A stretch of DNA of 64,000 nucleotides from Candidatus Flexicrinis affinis (GTDB lineage Bacteria > Chloroflexota > Anaerolineae > Aggregatilineales > Phototrophicaceae): NCBI GenBank assembly GCA_016716525.1, contig JADJWE010000004.1, positions 434,001-498,000 on the forward strand. Direction: 5' to 3'. Below, one piece after another: positions 33,482 to 41,966 of this stretch. The position numbers were made by a program, and so were the translations under genes. The notes under the pieces are model-generated. The model saw only the letters and a list, made by a program, of their open reading frames with translations, was not told the DNA's origin and did not search any database. The first letter of the stretch is position 1. Every line of letters begins with the position of its first letter.

Positions 33482-34471
33482 TTACCGCAGCGCGTCGATG
33501 ATGCGCTGTCCGGCATCCAACCCGCTCAGTGCGGCGCCTTCGACGCGCGGGCTTCCGAACGCGTCACCGGCGAACACCAGCGGGAACGATGTGTCGGCCG
33601 CAAGCGATCGCTCGTGGTGGCCGGCCGTCGGGAAGCTGTAGCGCCAGCGTTTCACCTGCGCTTCGACGACCTCGCATCCGTGGGCATACGGCCGCCACTC
33701 TTGTTCGAGCATGGCGAGGACGTCGGCGTCGGGCGTGTCGTAGTGCTCGCGGCTGAACGCCTCGTCGGTGTGGAGCGTGAGCACAGTCTGCGTGCTGACC
33801 CCTTTGCGGCGGTTGTCGGCGATCCAGTTGACCCAATGGCCGGGCCGTTGTATCGCTCCCGGCTCGGGGATTTGCGCTGGCTTGTCGAGCAGGATCAGAC
33901 CGCACAGGCAGGGCGCATACATGATGTGGGTGAGAACGTCGATCGTTGTGCCGTTGAGCAACGTGCCACCATCTTGAAGCAGTTTGAGCGACTGCGGTAC
34001 GGGCGGTGTCATGATCAGCGCGCGCGCGTCGTACTGCGCGCCGGATGTGTCGACCACGCGCCATCCGTCTTTGCCGGCGGTGACCGATGCAACCTGCACG
34101 TTGACGCGAATGTCCGCCGCGAGGTTTTCGGCGATCGTCGCGGCGATCTTGTTCATGCCGCCTTTGAAGGCGTAGCGCGGGTAGCCGTCGGCGCGGGTGC
34201 TGTCGAGGCTGCCACGGCTCCAGCCGTGCGCCCAGACATAGGCGAGGCCGCTTTCGCGCCAGCCGTTGACGAAGGATTCGAAAACCGGGTCGCGAACGGT
34301 GAAGAACTGCGCGCCGTGGTCGGCCAGCCCGCCGCCGATGCGCCGGGTCGCTAGCCTGCCGCCGACGCTGCGGCCTTTGTCGAGGAGGGTCACAGAGCGG
34401 CCGGCCCGCGCCAGAGCGTGAGCGGCCATCAGGCCGGACATCCCGGCGCCGATGATGAGAACGTCGGTCAT
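33482..34471 (-). CDS. Renalase-like NAD(P)/FAD-dependent amine oxidase family protein
   Basis: A 329-residue flavoprotein. ATG 34471 overlaps the previous gene's stop (ATGA), which favours it over a start nine codons upstream. The FAD-binding fold is VLIIGAGMSGLMAAHALARA followed by the E/D-x6-G-G-R motif LLDKGRSVGGRLATRR. LADHGAQFFTVRDP is the pattern seen in renalase-type proteins. The C-terminal FAD contact lies in LVFAGDAFGSPRVEGAALSG. Renalase oxidises aberrant isomers of NAD(P)H; the substrate here is unknown. It is translationally coupled to the upstream gene. Confidence 0.82.
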   Translation of the reverse strand: MTDVLIIGAGMSGLMAAHALARAGRSVTLLDKGRSVGGRLATRRIGGGLADHGAQFFTVRDPVFESFVNGWRESGLAYVWAHGWSRGSLDSTRADGYPRYAFKGGMNKIAATIAENLAADIRVNVQVASVTAGKDGWRVVDTSGAQYDARALIMTPPVPQSLKLLQDGGTLLNGTTIDVLTHIMYAPCLCGLILLDKPAQIPEPGAIQRPGHWVNWIADNRRKGVSTQTVLTLHTDEAFSREHYDTPDADVLAMLEQEWRPYAHGCEVVEAQVKRWRYSFPTAGHHERSLAADTSFPLVFAGDAFGSPRVEGAALSGLDAGQRIIDALR

Positions 34472-35106
34472 TTGGTCGTCCACAGTTTGCGCATCCATGC
34501 CAGCAGGTCGCGCGTGACGTCAGGCGTCAGCCGGACGCTGGCAGCCACACCCGCGGGGCTGAATGCATACACATTGGTCTGATACCGCTTTAGAACGCAG
34601 ATCAGGTAGTCGCCTTCCCAGCGCGACACGCCCCAAAGGAATGTCAGGCCGCCCTGCCGACGGTCCATCGCCTCAAGCCAGCGCGGCCGGTCGATCGAGC
34701 TGGGCCGGTCGAGCGTATACGTGCGGCTGAACATGCCGCTGATGGCGAAGGTGAATTGGGCGAGGTCTTTTGGCGCGTCGATGTCGACCACCATGGAGGC
34801 CGCGTCGTCCGGCGCGCTCAGCGTGGCGACCTGATGTGAACTGCGTTCGTACAAGCTGCGGGATTTGAACACGGAGAGCAGGGGCAGGTGCGGGTAGCGA
34901 TCGGCCAATTCGGCTTCGAGGTCGACCAACCCGTCAAGGAAGCGCTGCAGCAGCCACGGCGTGACCGGCCCGCTGGGGCCGTCGGGCTGCTCCGGTGCGC
35001 GATCGGCGGCGTTGGCTTGTTCTAACCCGGCGATCACGCGGCGCACTAGCGCGTTGCTCGGTCGTCTGCGGGTCGCTGCTCCGGTCGGATCGGTAGGTTC
35101 GGACAT
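34468..35106 (-). CDS. Uncharacterised cytoplasmic protein coupled to the flavoprotein
   Basis: A 212-residue protein. The first 45 residues are low-complexity Pro/Ala/Arg. The remainder is alpha/beta: WLLQRFLDGLVDLEAELADR, FKSRSLYERSSHQVATLS, MVVDIDAPKDLAQFTFAISG, GGLTFLWGVSRWEGDYLICV, AGVAASVRLTPDVTRDLLAW. There is no signal peptide or membrane segment. A TATAAT box (35139-35144 on this strand) lies 33 bases upstream. The stop overlaps the start of the flavoprotein gene by four bases. No family is recognised. Confidence 0.65.
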   Translation of the reverse strand: MSEPTDPTGAATRRRPSNALVRRVIAGLEQANAADRAPEQPDGPSGPVTPWLLQRFLDGLVDLEAELADRYPHLPLLSVFKSRSLYERSSHQVATLSAPDDAASMVVDIDAPKDLAQFTFAISGMFSRTYTLDRPSSIDRPRWLEAMDRRQGGLTFLWGVSRWEGDYLICVLKRYQTNVYAFSPAGVAASVRLTPDVTRDLLAWMRKLWTTK

Positions 35107-35138
35107 TCAATAAAGGCTTTGTACAGGCGATGCCGGCC

Positions 35139-35195
35139 ATTATACACCGGGCCGCGGGAATCGCAGAAATCTACTGAAGGGGCGCATGCTATAAT
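35139..35195. promoter_or_regulatory. Divergent promoter pair
   Basis: On the minus strand TGTATAAT (box at 35144-35139) serves the gene ending at 34468. On the plus strand the extended -10 box TGCTATAAT (35187-35195) serves the gene starting at 35233. The two -10 boxes are about 45 bases apart, so the promoters face away from each other over a shared region. Confidence 0.55.
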
Positions 35196-35232
35196 CAGCG
35201 GCCGAACTCGAAGCAAGACAGGGAGCAGTCCA

Positions 35233-35541
35233 GTGGGATTCTTTCGGCGGCTCTTCGGTGGTGGTGGCCGCGCGGGCGACCGGTACGTCACATACTACGT
35301 GCGCCCCAAGCGATGCAGCGAGGTGCTGGCCGTTCGCGTCGACCGCTACAACGACCTGAGCCTCAACGACGACGGCAAGACGTACTTTGCGCGTAAGGTG
35401 GCGCGCGGCGAGCGCTGCCCATTCCCGGCCGAGCTGCATATCGACTTCAACGCCAACCGTGTCGAAGTGAAGGTCGGTGTGCAGGACGGCGAACTGGTGG
35501 ACGAAGCCGCTTATCAGGCGTTTCTCGCACAACGGGCGTAA
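35233..35541 (+). CDS. Small basic protein of unknown function
   Basis: A 102-residue protein with a GTG start at 35233, chosen because GGGAG lies upstream and a TGCTATAAT promoter is 38 bases before it. The N-terminus is FFRRLFGGGGRAGDRYVTYY. The rest is beta-rich: YYVRPKRCSEVLAVRVDRYN, KTYFARKVARGERCPFPAEL, HIDFNANRVEVKVGVQDGEL. The pattern VRPKxCxE...V..N..RVxV.VG looks like a small single-domain family seen in related genomes, but I cannot name it. It lies two bases before the SGNH hydrolase gene. Confidence 0.65.
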   Translation: MGFFRRLFGGGGRAGDRYVTYYVRPKRCSEVLAVRVDRYNDLSLNDDGKTYFARKVARGERCPFPAELHIDFNANRVEVKVGVQDGELVDEAAYQAFLAQRA

Positions 35542-35543
35542 GC

Positions 35544-36227
35544 GTGCGCATCGCATTTTTGGGCGCGAGCTTGACCGAAGGCAAGTACGGCGGCGACTGG
35601 GTGGCCGCGGCGCGCCCGCACCTGCCCGGGCACACACTGCTCAATCACGGGGTGGCCGGCAACACGGTCAACCGGCTGGTGGAACGAGTGGGCTACGTCG
35701 CGGCTGACGACGCCGAAGCGTGTTTCGTGCTGGCCGGCAGCAACGACGCGCTGGCGTACGCGTTCCCGGCAACGCGCCCGTACTACAAGTCGCAGCAGGG
35801 CTTGCCGGACGGCTACCTTGAGCCGGACGACTATGCGGCGTACCTGCGCGACCTGCTCAACCAGCTTGCACTCAACCACATTCACGCGCTGGTCGGCCTG
35901 CCGCCCATGGAATACAGTCCGGAAGCGGTCGAGGCATCCGCGTTGTTCAACCGGCACACGCGCGAAGTCGCCGAGTCGCTGAACGTGCCGGTGCTGGATA
36001 TCGCCGCTGCGCTCAACCCGCCGCATGTGCCCAAGCGTCCGCCGCTCACGCTGCAAACCGTGTTTCGCATCGGCGAGCGCATCCAGTCCGGCTGGAATGA
36101 CTTCGACTCCGAGCGTGCGGCCGGCGGCTACACGTATTCCTTCGACGGCATCCACATCACGCCGGCGGCGGCGGGCGATCTGGGCTGGCGGGTGGCCGAT
36201 TGGCTGCGCGAACAGCTCGACCTGTAG
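35544..36227 (+). CDS. SGNH/GDSL-family hydrolase
   Basis: A 227-residue protein with a GTG start at 35544, two bases after the upstream stop. Block I is FLGASLTEGKYG (G-A-S-L-T in place of G-D-S-L), with the nucleophile Ser. Block II is NHGVAGNTVNRL, block III is VLAGSNDALAY (G-x-N-D) and block V is FDGIHITPAAAG (D-x-x-H, the catalytic Asp and His). These make a complete Ser-His-Asp set for ester or acyl hydrolysis. No signal peptide is present, so it should be cytoplasmic. The substrate is unknown. It is probably in an operon with the 102-residue protein. Confidence 0.88.
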   Translation: MRIAFLGASLTEGKYGGDWVAAARPHLPGHTLLNHGVAGNTVNRLVERVGYVAADDAEACFVLAGSNDALAYAFPATRPYYKSQQGLPDGYLEPDDYAAYLRDLLNQLALNHIHALVGLPPMEYSPEAVEASALFNRHTREVAESLNVPVLDIAAALNPPHVPKRPPLTLQTVFRIGERIQSGWNDFDSERAAGGYTYSFDGIHITPAAAGDLGWRVADWLREQLDL

Positions 36228-36265
36228 ACCTCACACCCACCACTCATCGCGGCACGGCGCGCCGC

Positions 36266-36274
36266 TGGTATAAT
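36266..36274 (+). promoter_or_regulatory. Extended -10 promoter for the molybdopterin oxidoreductase
   Basis: TGGTATAAT is a perfect extended -10 box 31 bases before ATG 36305; a GGAGG ribosome site lies in between. Confidence 0.6.
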
Positions 36275-36304
36275 TCCGTTAGTCGATCTGGAGGCATACG
36301 ACCC

Positions 36305-36931
36305 ATGGGATTGTTTGACGCGCGCAGGACCCGGCGCGAACGCGAAGATGAACTGCGCAAGCAGGGGCGTCTCCCTGCCGGTCAATCGTTGACCGAAGAG
36401 TTTCCCGTCCTCACGTACGGCCCGACTCCGCGCTTCAACCCCGAGGTGTGGGATCTTCGGCTGTTCGGGACGATCGCCAACGAGCTGCGCTGGAACTGGG
36501 AGACCTTCCAGCAGCTCCCGACCGTGCAGATCACCACCGACATCCACTGCGTGACGCGCTGGAGCAAGTTCGACACGGTGTGGGAAGGCGTGCAGTTCAA
36601 GCACATCGCCGAGCTAGCCGGTATGAAGCCGGAGACCAAGCACATCATCGCCCACTGCGACTACGGCTATACGACCAACGTGCCGATCGAGGACATGATG
36701 CGCGACAACGTGCTGCTGGCCTACAGATACGACGGCCAGCCTCTCGACCCTGAGCACGGCGGGCCGGTGCGTACGCTCGTGCCGCACCTGTACTTCTGGA
36801 AGTCGGCCAAGTTCGTGCGCGCGCTGGAGTTCAGCGTCGAGGACAAGCCGGGCTTCTGGGAGGTCAACGGCTATCACAACTACGGCGACCCGTTCAAGGA
36901 AGAGCGTTACAGCCGCCGCGGATTCTTCTAG
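36305..36931 (+). CDS. Sulfite oxidase-like molybdopterin oxidoreductase, cytoplasmic
   Basis: A 208-residue protein of the sulfite-oxidase fold (COG2041). ATG 36305 follows GGAGGCAT. The N-terminus is charged with no Tat or Sec signal, unlike periplasmic MsrP. The core shows FPVLTYGPTPRFNPEVWDLR, then TDIHCVTRWSKFDTVWEGVQ: the Cys is the expected molybdenum ligand, and the following W-S-x-x-x-x-x-W-E-G-V is the family signature. DYGYTTNVPIEDMMRDNVLL and FWKSAKFVRALEF complete it. It probably binds a mono-pterin Mo cofactor; the substrate is unknown. A strong terminator follows. Confidence 0.88.
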   Translation: MGLFDARRTRREREDELRKQGRLPAGQSLTEEFPVLTYGPTPRFNPEVWDLRLFGTIANELRWNWETFQQLPTVQITTDIHCVTRWSKFDTVWEGVQFKHIAELAGMKPETKHIIAHCDYGYTTNVPIEDMMRDNVLLAYRYDGQPLDPEHGGPVRTLVPHLYFWKSAKFVRALEFSVEDKPGFWEVNGYHNYGDPFKEERYSRRGFF

Positions 36932-36977
36932 GGAAGGTTCTCGGTCGTCACGGGCCAATTGTCAGACATGACTGCGG

Positions 36978-37002
36978 AAGGGGACGCACGTGTCCCCTTT
37001 TG
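36978..37002 (+). terminator. Intrinsic terminator after the molybdopterin gene
   Basis: Stem AAGGGGAC / GTCCCCTT with a six-base loop, followed by TTTGTG; 47 bases after the stop at 36931. Confidence 0.75.
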
Positions 37003-37209
37003 TGTTCGGGTGGTTCGCGCTGCAATTTGGCGGCTGTCCTCATCTCCAACTTAGCAGACCGTGAGGACCGTTCGCGCGGACGCCTCGCGCCTTGACTTCG
37101 CGAGCGCCAAAATCCTAATGTCGTAGTACTTGAGAGTCATGGTATAACTTCGCAACTCGCGCGGTGATGTGATGCAGATACCGGCGACCTGTCTTAGGAG
37201 CGAAAACCT

Positions 37210-38250
37210 ATGAAACGCCAGTACGTTATCGTGCTGACTCTCGTCGTTTGCGCATTTCTCAGCGTGTCCGTATTGCAGGCGCAGGAACCGCGCGCGCCAT
37301 CCAACGACAACTCCGGCGCGTCGGAGTACATCGCCCTCAATGGCAAATATCGGGCAGACGACATCCACCTTGCGTCGACCGAATTGGGCGAAACCGACTG
37401 TGGACTGATCGCCACCAACGGATCGAAAAGCGTGTGGTATCGGTTTCAGGCGCCGTTTTCTGCCACGATCTCCATTTCCACGCTCGGGTCTGTGCTGTAC
37501 ACAAGCGAGTTCAGCGCTGCGACTTCAACGGGCTTGAGCTTGTACGCCAACGATCCGCTGAATCAACTGGACTGCACCTTCTCACTGGGTGGCACGCCCG
37601 CACAGCTTACTGACGTGTCGATCAATCAGGGCACGTGGTATTTCATCCGTGTGACCTCGATCGTTACGCCCCTGCCGGGATCATTCTACGTGCTGCGGAC
37701 CCGAGTCGATTCGGTATCGGGCTTCATATCGGTAGGCGGGGCGAACAAGTCCTTCGAGTCCGGATTGGCGCCGTGGATCGCCAAGAAAGCCAACAACGGC
37801 GATCAGGTGGTCTGTGGCACGGGCGACCAATACGTGGGTTCGTGCGCCTACAAGTTCGTCGGCGGGGCAGACGAGGCGACGTCGATCAAGCAGACCTTCC
37901 TGTGGCCTACGGCGCAGTTCGTCGGCTTGAAGGACCAGCTTGTCCTCGGTCAGGGCCATATCAAGCGCACCGGGGCCGCGATCAACGTGAAGATCACGCT
38001 CAAGGTCGCGTACACGGACGGCACGCCGACCAGCAAAGCGAAGGTGTCGGTCACGACGGCTGGAAGCTATTCGCAGATCAACGTGCAGGTGGAATTGGCG
38101 AGCCGCAACGTTTCGACGACGACCTTTCAGGTGAAGAACAAGTCGACCGACGGCACCGTGGTCGTCGATCTGCTTGACGCTTTCTACCTCGCCGGTGCGG
38201 TGCGGAGTACCGGCGCTGGTCCGCTGCCTGTTCCAGCGGCGATGCAGTAG
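37210..38250 (+). CDS. Secreted paralogue-family protein
   Basis: A 346-residue exported protein. ATG 37210 follows TAGGAGCG. An extended -10 box TGGTATAAC ends at 37148. The signal peptide is IVLTLVVCAFLSVSVLQAQ. The N-terminal beta domain has NDNSGASEYIALNGKYRADD, KSVWYRFQAPFSATISISTL and TWYFIRVTSI. The shared module starts near residue 175 (NKSFESGLAPWIAKKANNGD) and continues with VCGTGDQYVGSCAYKFVGGA and AYTDGTPTSKAK. The tail is GAGPLPVPAAMQ. Of all family members its KF-x-GG block is closest to those at 13.6 and 57.6 kb. Function unknown. Confidence 0.75.
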   Translation: MKRQYVIVLTLVVCAFLSVSVLQAQEPRAPSNDNSGASEYIALNGKYRADDIHLASTELGETDCGLIATNGSKSVWYRFQAPFSATISISTLGSVLYTSEFSAATSTGLSLYANDPLNQLDCTFSLGGTPAQLTDVSINQGTWYFIRVTSIVTPLPGSFYVLRTRVDSVSGFISVGGANKSFESGLAPWIAKKANNGDQVVCGTGDQYVGSCAYKFVGGADEATSIKQTFLWPTAQFVGLKDQLVLGQGHIKRTGAAINVKITLKVAYTDGTPTSKAKVSVTTAGSYSQINVQVELASRNVSTTTFQVKNKSTDGTVVVDLLDAFYLAGAVRSTGAGPLPVPAAMQ

Positions 38251-38301
38251 TACTGGCCTTGCAGACCGTAGGCAGCGCCATGCCTGCGGTATACTTGGGG
38301 C

Positions 38302-38841
38302 ATGTTGAAGATGACGTTCGACAGCCCCGCGCGTACCGTATTCGAAGACCGCCGGATTGGCCTGCGGTTCGCGGCGATGGCGTTCACCGTTGTGAGCGCC
38401 ATCGCGCTTGGACTGGTTCTCTTTCAGTTCGCCGATGCCGCTGCGGCAGGGTCGGAGCGGTTGAGCGACTGGCGCGTGTTGCTGGTGTTCGGGCTGTATC
38501 TGGTGCTGGCCGTGCTGTTCGTCGCGGGCGGCATGTACGCCCTGCTCCTCAGCCGTGGCAGCACGCTGCTGATCGACCGCATCAATGCCGAACTGACGTT
38601 GATCTCGCCGCGTGGATTTCGCATGTTGACCGAACGAATCGGCTTGTATAGCGTACGCAGTGTGCAGTTGGCCGGCGAAGAGCACGTACAGGCGCTTGCG
38701 CTGGTGCTGGTGCTGCGCGACGGCCGCGTTGTCCCGCTGACAGCCGGCCCGAAGGCTGCGCGTGGACTGCTCGAGAAGCTCGCTGTCGATGTGCAGGATG
38801 CGCTCTCGTCACCGCCGCCGGCCGAGCAAGAATCTGCCTAG
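38302..38841 (+). CDS. Two-helix membrane protein, unknown function
   Basis: A 179-residue protein. Membrane segments are at about residues 25 to 47 (AMAFTVVSAIALGLVLFQF) and 60 to 83 (LLVFGLYLVLAVLFVAGGMYAL). They are followed by a cytoplasmic beta-rich domain (STLLIDRINAELTLISPRGF, LYSVRSVQLAGEEH, ALALVLVLRDGRVVPLTAGP) that resembles the PH-like domain of many 'two helices plus PH' membrane proteins. A TATACT box at 38290-38295 ends seven bases before ATG 38302, so the transcript may be leaderless. A hairpin follows the stop. Confidence 0.65.
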   Translation: MLKMTFDSPARTVFEDRRIGLRFAAMAFTVVSAIALGLVLFQFADAAAAGSERLSDWRVLLVFGLYLVLAVLFVAGGMYALLLSRGSTLLIDRINAELTLISPRGFRMLTERIGLYSVRSVQLAGEEHVQALALVLVLRDGRVVPLTAGPKAARGLLEKLAVDVQDALSSPPPAEQESA

Positions 38842-38849
38842 AAAAAGCT

Positions 38850-38874
38850 AACGCCCCGCAGCGAGCGGGGCGTT
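38850..38874. terminator. Hairpin after the two-helix membrane gene
   Basis: Nine-base perfect stem AACGCCCCG / CGGGGCGTT with a seven-base loop. The T-rich side (TAGCTTTTTC) is on the minus strand, so it is a better terminator for transcripts reading leftwards, but it lies directly after the plus-strand stop at 38841. Confidence 0.6.
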
Positions 38875-39307
38875 GGTCGATCGGTCCGGGACGGAAAATA
38901 TCTCTTAAGAGAAGTAGTTGATTGTCCCGGCCTCAATGTTGGCGAGAGTGTACAAATTTGAAACCCGGCGTGCAAGGCAAAATCGCCGGAGGTCTGCGCG
39001 AGCAATGCTGAATTATCGATAATTTCTCGACGACTCATGAGGTTTTCACGCGCGACTCATACCGGTCGCAACCGGGCGGCATCGGCGAGCGCCAGACCCC
39101 GTGCTCGACTCGCGTTCGCGCGCAGCGATGGCACAACGCGCCAAAGGCTCGAGTCAACGTGCCGGGAAGATTGTGCAATATGCCTATATTGGGCAGTTTA
39201 TCCAGCGTGATCAGAATTCTAACCCGGCCGGAGATTGAGTGAGTTTCGCCTGAAATGTTGTATACTGTTGGATTATCAGTGCGTTTCTTCATGCTGGGGA
39301 ATTCGGT
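38875..39307. other. Intergenic region upstream of the response regulator
   Basis: About 430 bases with no supported gene. A minus-strand open frame of 100 codons (39035-39337) has no good ribosome site and no recognisable product. A TATACT box at 39261-39266, about 40 bases before ATG 39308, is a candidate -10 element for the response regulator. A short dyad (TTATCGATAA at about 39014) is also present and could bind a regulator. Confidence 0.45.
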
Positions 39308-40006
39308 ATGGCTTCCTCCTTTACCCGAAAACTGCATATCTTAGTCGTGGAGGACGACCCCGACACTGCAAGAGACCTGACCGAACTGCTAGCGCGGTCC
39401 GGTCATCGCGGCGCAGTCGCCGAAAGCGGTACCGCCGCACTCGAGTACATTCATTCGCACCATCCTGACCTCATCCTGCTTGACCTCGGCCTGCCTGACA
39501 TTCACGGGCTGACCTTCCTCAATCGGCTGCGCACCGCCTCGATGCTGCCATTGATCGTCGTGTCCGGCATGGACAAGGATCGGGTTGCCGCGCTCGAGTC
39601 AGGCGCGGACGACTTTGTCGGCAAGCCGTTCAACCGGTCCGAGATCGTCGCACGCATCAACGCGTTGATGCGCCGTATCCAGACGACTCCGACCAACGAA
39701 TCGACCATCGCGGTCGGGCGCATCGAGCTGAATATCCCGCAGCGCCGAGCCAGCATTCGCGGGCGGCGCGTCCATCTCACGCCGATCGAGTACAACTTGC
39801 TGTATACGCTGATGCGCAGCGCCGGCCAATGCGTGACGTACAAGGACTTAATCCGGGCGGTATGGGGCGACAGCTACGCCGGCGACTTCTCCGTCCTTCG
39901 CGTCAATATCTCGCGCCTGCGCACCAAGCTCGACGACAGCAGTCGGCGCGGGACATCGTGTATCGTCACCGAAGCGGGCGTCGGCTATATGCTGATGGCA
40001 AACTAG
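39308..40006 (+). CDS. OmpR/PhoB-family response regulator
   Basis: A 232-residue two-component regulator. ATG 39308 follows GGGGAATTC. The receiver domain (about residues 10 to 122) has LVVEDDPDTARDL (the acidic pair), DLILLDLGLPDIHG with the phosphate-accepting Asp at about 59, IVVSGMDKD (Ser of the switch) and GADDFVGKPFN (the conserved Lys). The winged-helix output domain (about 135 to 230) has VHLTPIEYNLLYTLMRSAGQ and GDFSVLRVNISRLRTKL, the DNA-contacting helix. It binds DNA as a dimer when phosphorylated. A PAS histidine kinase is encoded convergently 80 bases away and is a likely but unproven partner. Confidence 0.92.
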   Translation: MASSFTRKLHILVVEDDPDTARDLTELLARSGHRGAVAESGTAALEYIHSHHPDLILLDLGLPDIHGLTFLNRLRTASMLPLIVVSGMDKDRVAALESGADDFVGKPFNRSEIVARINALMRRIQTTPTNESTIAVGRIELNIPQRRASIRGRRVHLTPIEYNLLYTLMRSAGQCVTYKDLIRAVWGDSYAGDFSVLRVNISRLRTKLDDSSRRGTSCIVTEAGVGYMLMAN

Positions 40007-40086
40007 ACCCGGATACCGGGCGAAGCAGTCCATTGTGAGGGCCATGCGAACACGCGTGGCCCTTTCGTTTTCTACCTGTGATCTGC

Positions 40087-41862
40087 CTAGACGGCCGACA
40101 CCGCGCCCCGCGCTGCGGGTAGGCGCACCTTGAACAGCGAACCCGCTCCAACTTGACTGGTCACGGAGATGTCCCCGGCGTGAAGATCGACGATGCGCTT
40201 GGTGATGGCGAGGCCGAGGCCGGTACCCGGCGACTGAGTCGCAGCATTGCGTGCTCGGAAGAACCGGTCGAACACGCGCGGTAGTTCGGTTTCGCTGATG
40301 CCGATTCCACTGTCCTTCACTTCAATCGTGACGTACTCGTCGCTGGCAACGGTTCGGACGGTGACCGTCCCGCCCGCGGGTGTGTAATTGATGGCGTTCT
40401 CGATCAGGTTGATCACGGCGTGGTTGAGCAGATCGCCGTCGGCACGAACAGCCGTGACTTCGGGGGACGAGACATAGACGAGGGTCAGCTTCTTGTGCTG
40501 CGACTGAACTTCGAGCTGGTCGCACACGCCGGCAATCAGCGAATTGACGTCGACGTTTTCGAAACTCAGATCGGGCACGGTGTCGAGGCGCGCCACGGTC
40601 AGCATGTCTTCGATCATTCGGCTCATCCGGCCAACTTGATCGCCGATCTTTGTCAGATGCCGCTGATGATCTGCCGGATCAGCGGACTTCTCGATCAGAT
40701 ATAGGCTTGACCCGATGACGGAAAGCGGTGTCTTCAGATCGTGCGTCATCGTGTCCACAAACCCGCGCAAGAACTCGACGCGCTTGCGCTCCACTTCGAG
40801 CTCGATCCGCGACCCTTCCGCCAGCCGTTCGGCCGTGACGTCGATCATCGTACCGAGCAGCGCCGGTTGGCCGTCGTAGTCGATGACCATGCCAGAGACG
40901 ACCACGTCGACGCGCGAGCCATCCTTGCGGATGGCCCGGTACGGCGCAGTCCCCACCGGGGGCCGGCCTTCAAACCGCCGCTGAATGCGGCCGAAGGCAT
41001 CGTCGGTGTCGTCCGTGGTCAACACGTCGACCGGGCTCATCCGGTCGATCATTTCCTCCGGCGAATAGCCGAGCATCTGGGCAAAGCTGCGGTTCACGTA
41101 GACGAAATCGGCGTGCTGTGCGTCCTTGAGGATGAAGATCCCGAACTGCGCGCTTTCGATCAACGTGCGGAACTTGGCCTCGCTCTGGCGCAGCTCGCCC
41201 TCGAAGCGCGTCCGTTCCGCGACCTCCGCTTCGAGTGCACGATTACGTTCGGCTAGCTGGCGATCGCGCTGCAAGATGCGTTCGAGGTTCATGGTGATGC
41301 TGCGCGCGCTGTACAGTACAAGCGTGGCTGTCATCATATAACTGGCCGCGTAGACGAACCAGTTCGATGCCGCATAGGCTGAATAGAGTTCGGGTGAAAC
41401 GAACTCCATGGCGCCCGGTAGTTGAGGGCTGATGAAGAACAGTATCGTGACGCTGATCACGCTCGCGACGGCGAAGTAGGCGCTGTAGATAGGCCGCAGC
41501 AGGATTCCGGCCAGCAGCACGATGATCGTTTGAAGCGCCGGGTACGGGCTGAGGATCCCGCGCGTGACCAAGCTGTAGCCAAGTGCAACGATCCACTCCA
41601 TGATGAGGAAGTAACGGGCGACGCGATCGACATGGCCGAGGCGCAACCGCCACAACGCAAACACGGTGAAAGCCGTTAGGGCTGCAATGCTGAGGACGTT
41701 TCTAGCCCGATCTCCTTCGAAGAACGAAAAGAAGATCAGCGTCGCAATCAGCATGACCAGCATGATCAGGAGCAGGAAGTGCAGCACCCGTGCCGCGTTC
41801 GTCCGCTCGAAATCCCCTTCAAACCGAGGCGGCGCAAGCCACCTCCTGACGCTGCCGAACAT
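40087..41862 (-). CDS. Membrane PAS-domain sensor histidine kinase
   Basis: A 591-residue kinase. About six membrane helices lie in residues 25 to 205 (LLLIMLVMLIATLIFFSFF first). A short coiled coil (LERILQRDRQLAERNRALEA) leads to a PAS domain at about 225 to 345 (FRTLIESAQFGIFILKDAQH, MLGYSPEEMIDRMSP). HisKA has the phospho-accepting His in DTMTHDLKTPLSVIGS (about 390). The catalytic domain has the N box LLNHAVINLIENAINYTPAG, the G1 box VKDSGIGIS, the F box FDRFFRA and the G2 box GTGLGLAI. It should phosphorylate a response regulator; the one encoded next to it is convergent rather than in the same operon. Confidence 0.92.
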   Translation of the reverse strand: MFGSVRRWLAPPRFEGDFERTNAARVLHFLLLIMLVMLIATLIFFSFFEGDRARNVLSIAALTAFTVFALWRLRLGHVDRVARYFLIMEWIVALGYSLVTRGILSPYPALQTIIVLLAGILLRPIYSAYFAVASVISVTILFFISPQLPGAMEFVSPELYSAYAASNWFVYAASYMMTATLVLYSARSITMNLERILQRDRQLAERNRALEAEVAERTRFEGELRQSEAKFRTLIESAQFGIFILKDAQHADFVYVNRSFAQMLGYSPEEMIDRMSPVDVLTTDDTDDAFGRIQRRFEGRPPVGTAPYRAIRKDGSRVDVVVSGMVIDYDGQPALLGTMIDVTAERLAEGSRIELEVERKRVEFLRGFVDTMTHDLKTPLSVIGSSLYLIEKSADPADHQRHLTKIGDQVGRMSRMIEDMLTVARLDTVPDLSFENVDVNSLIAGVCDQLEVQSQHKKLTLVYVSSPEVTAVRADGDLLNHAVINLIENAINYTPAGGTVTVRTVASDEYVTIEVKDSGIGISETELPRVFDRFFRARNAATQSPGTGLGLAITKRIVDLHAGDISVTSQVGAGSLFKVRLPAARGAVSAV

Positions 41863-41966
41863 GGGGAGACACCCCTACCGTATCGCGCGTGTCGCGCACA
41901 TCACTTATGATGACACGAGTGCGTGCGTCGTGATAGTTTAGTTTGGATTCAAGTACACGTCAGCGA

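Noticed and set aside
39035..39337. A 100-codon minus-strand frame upstream of the response regulator
   Set aside because: It overlaps the regulator's start and likely promoter, has no ribosome site and its product has no recognisable pattern.
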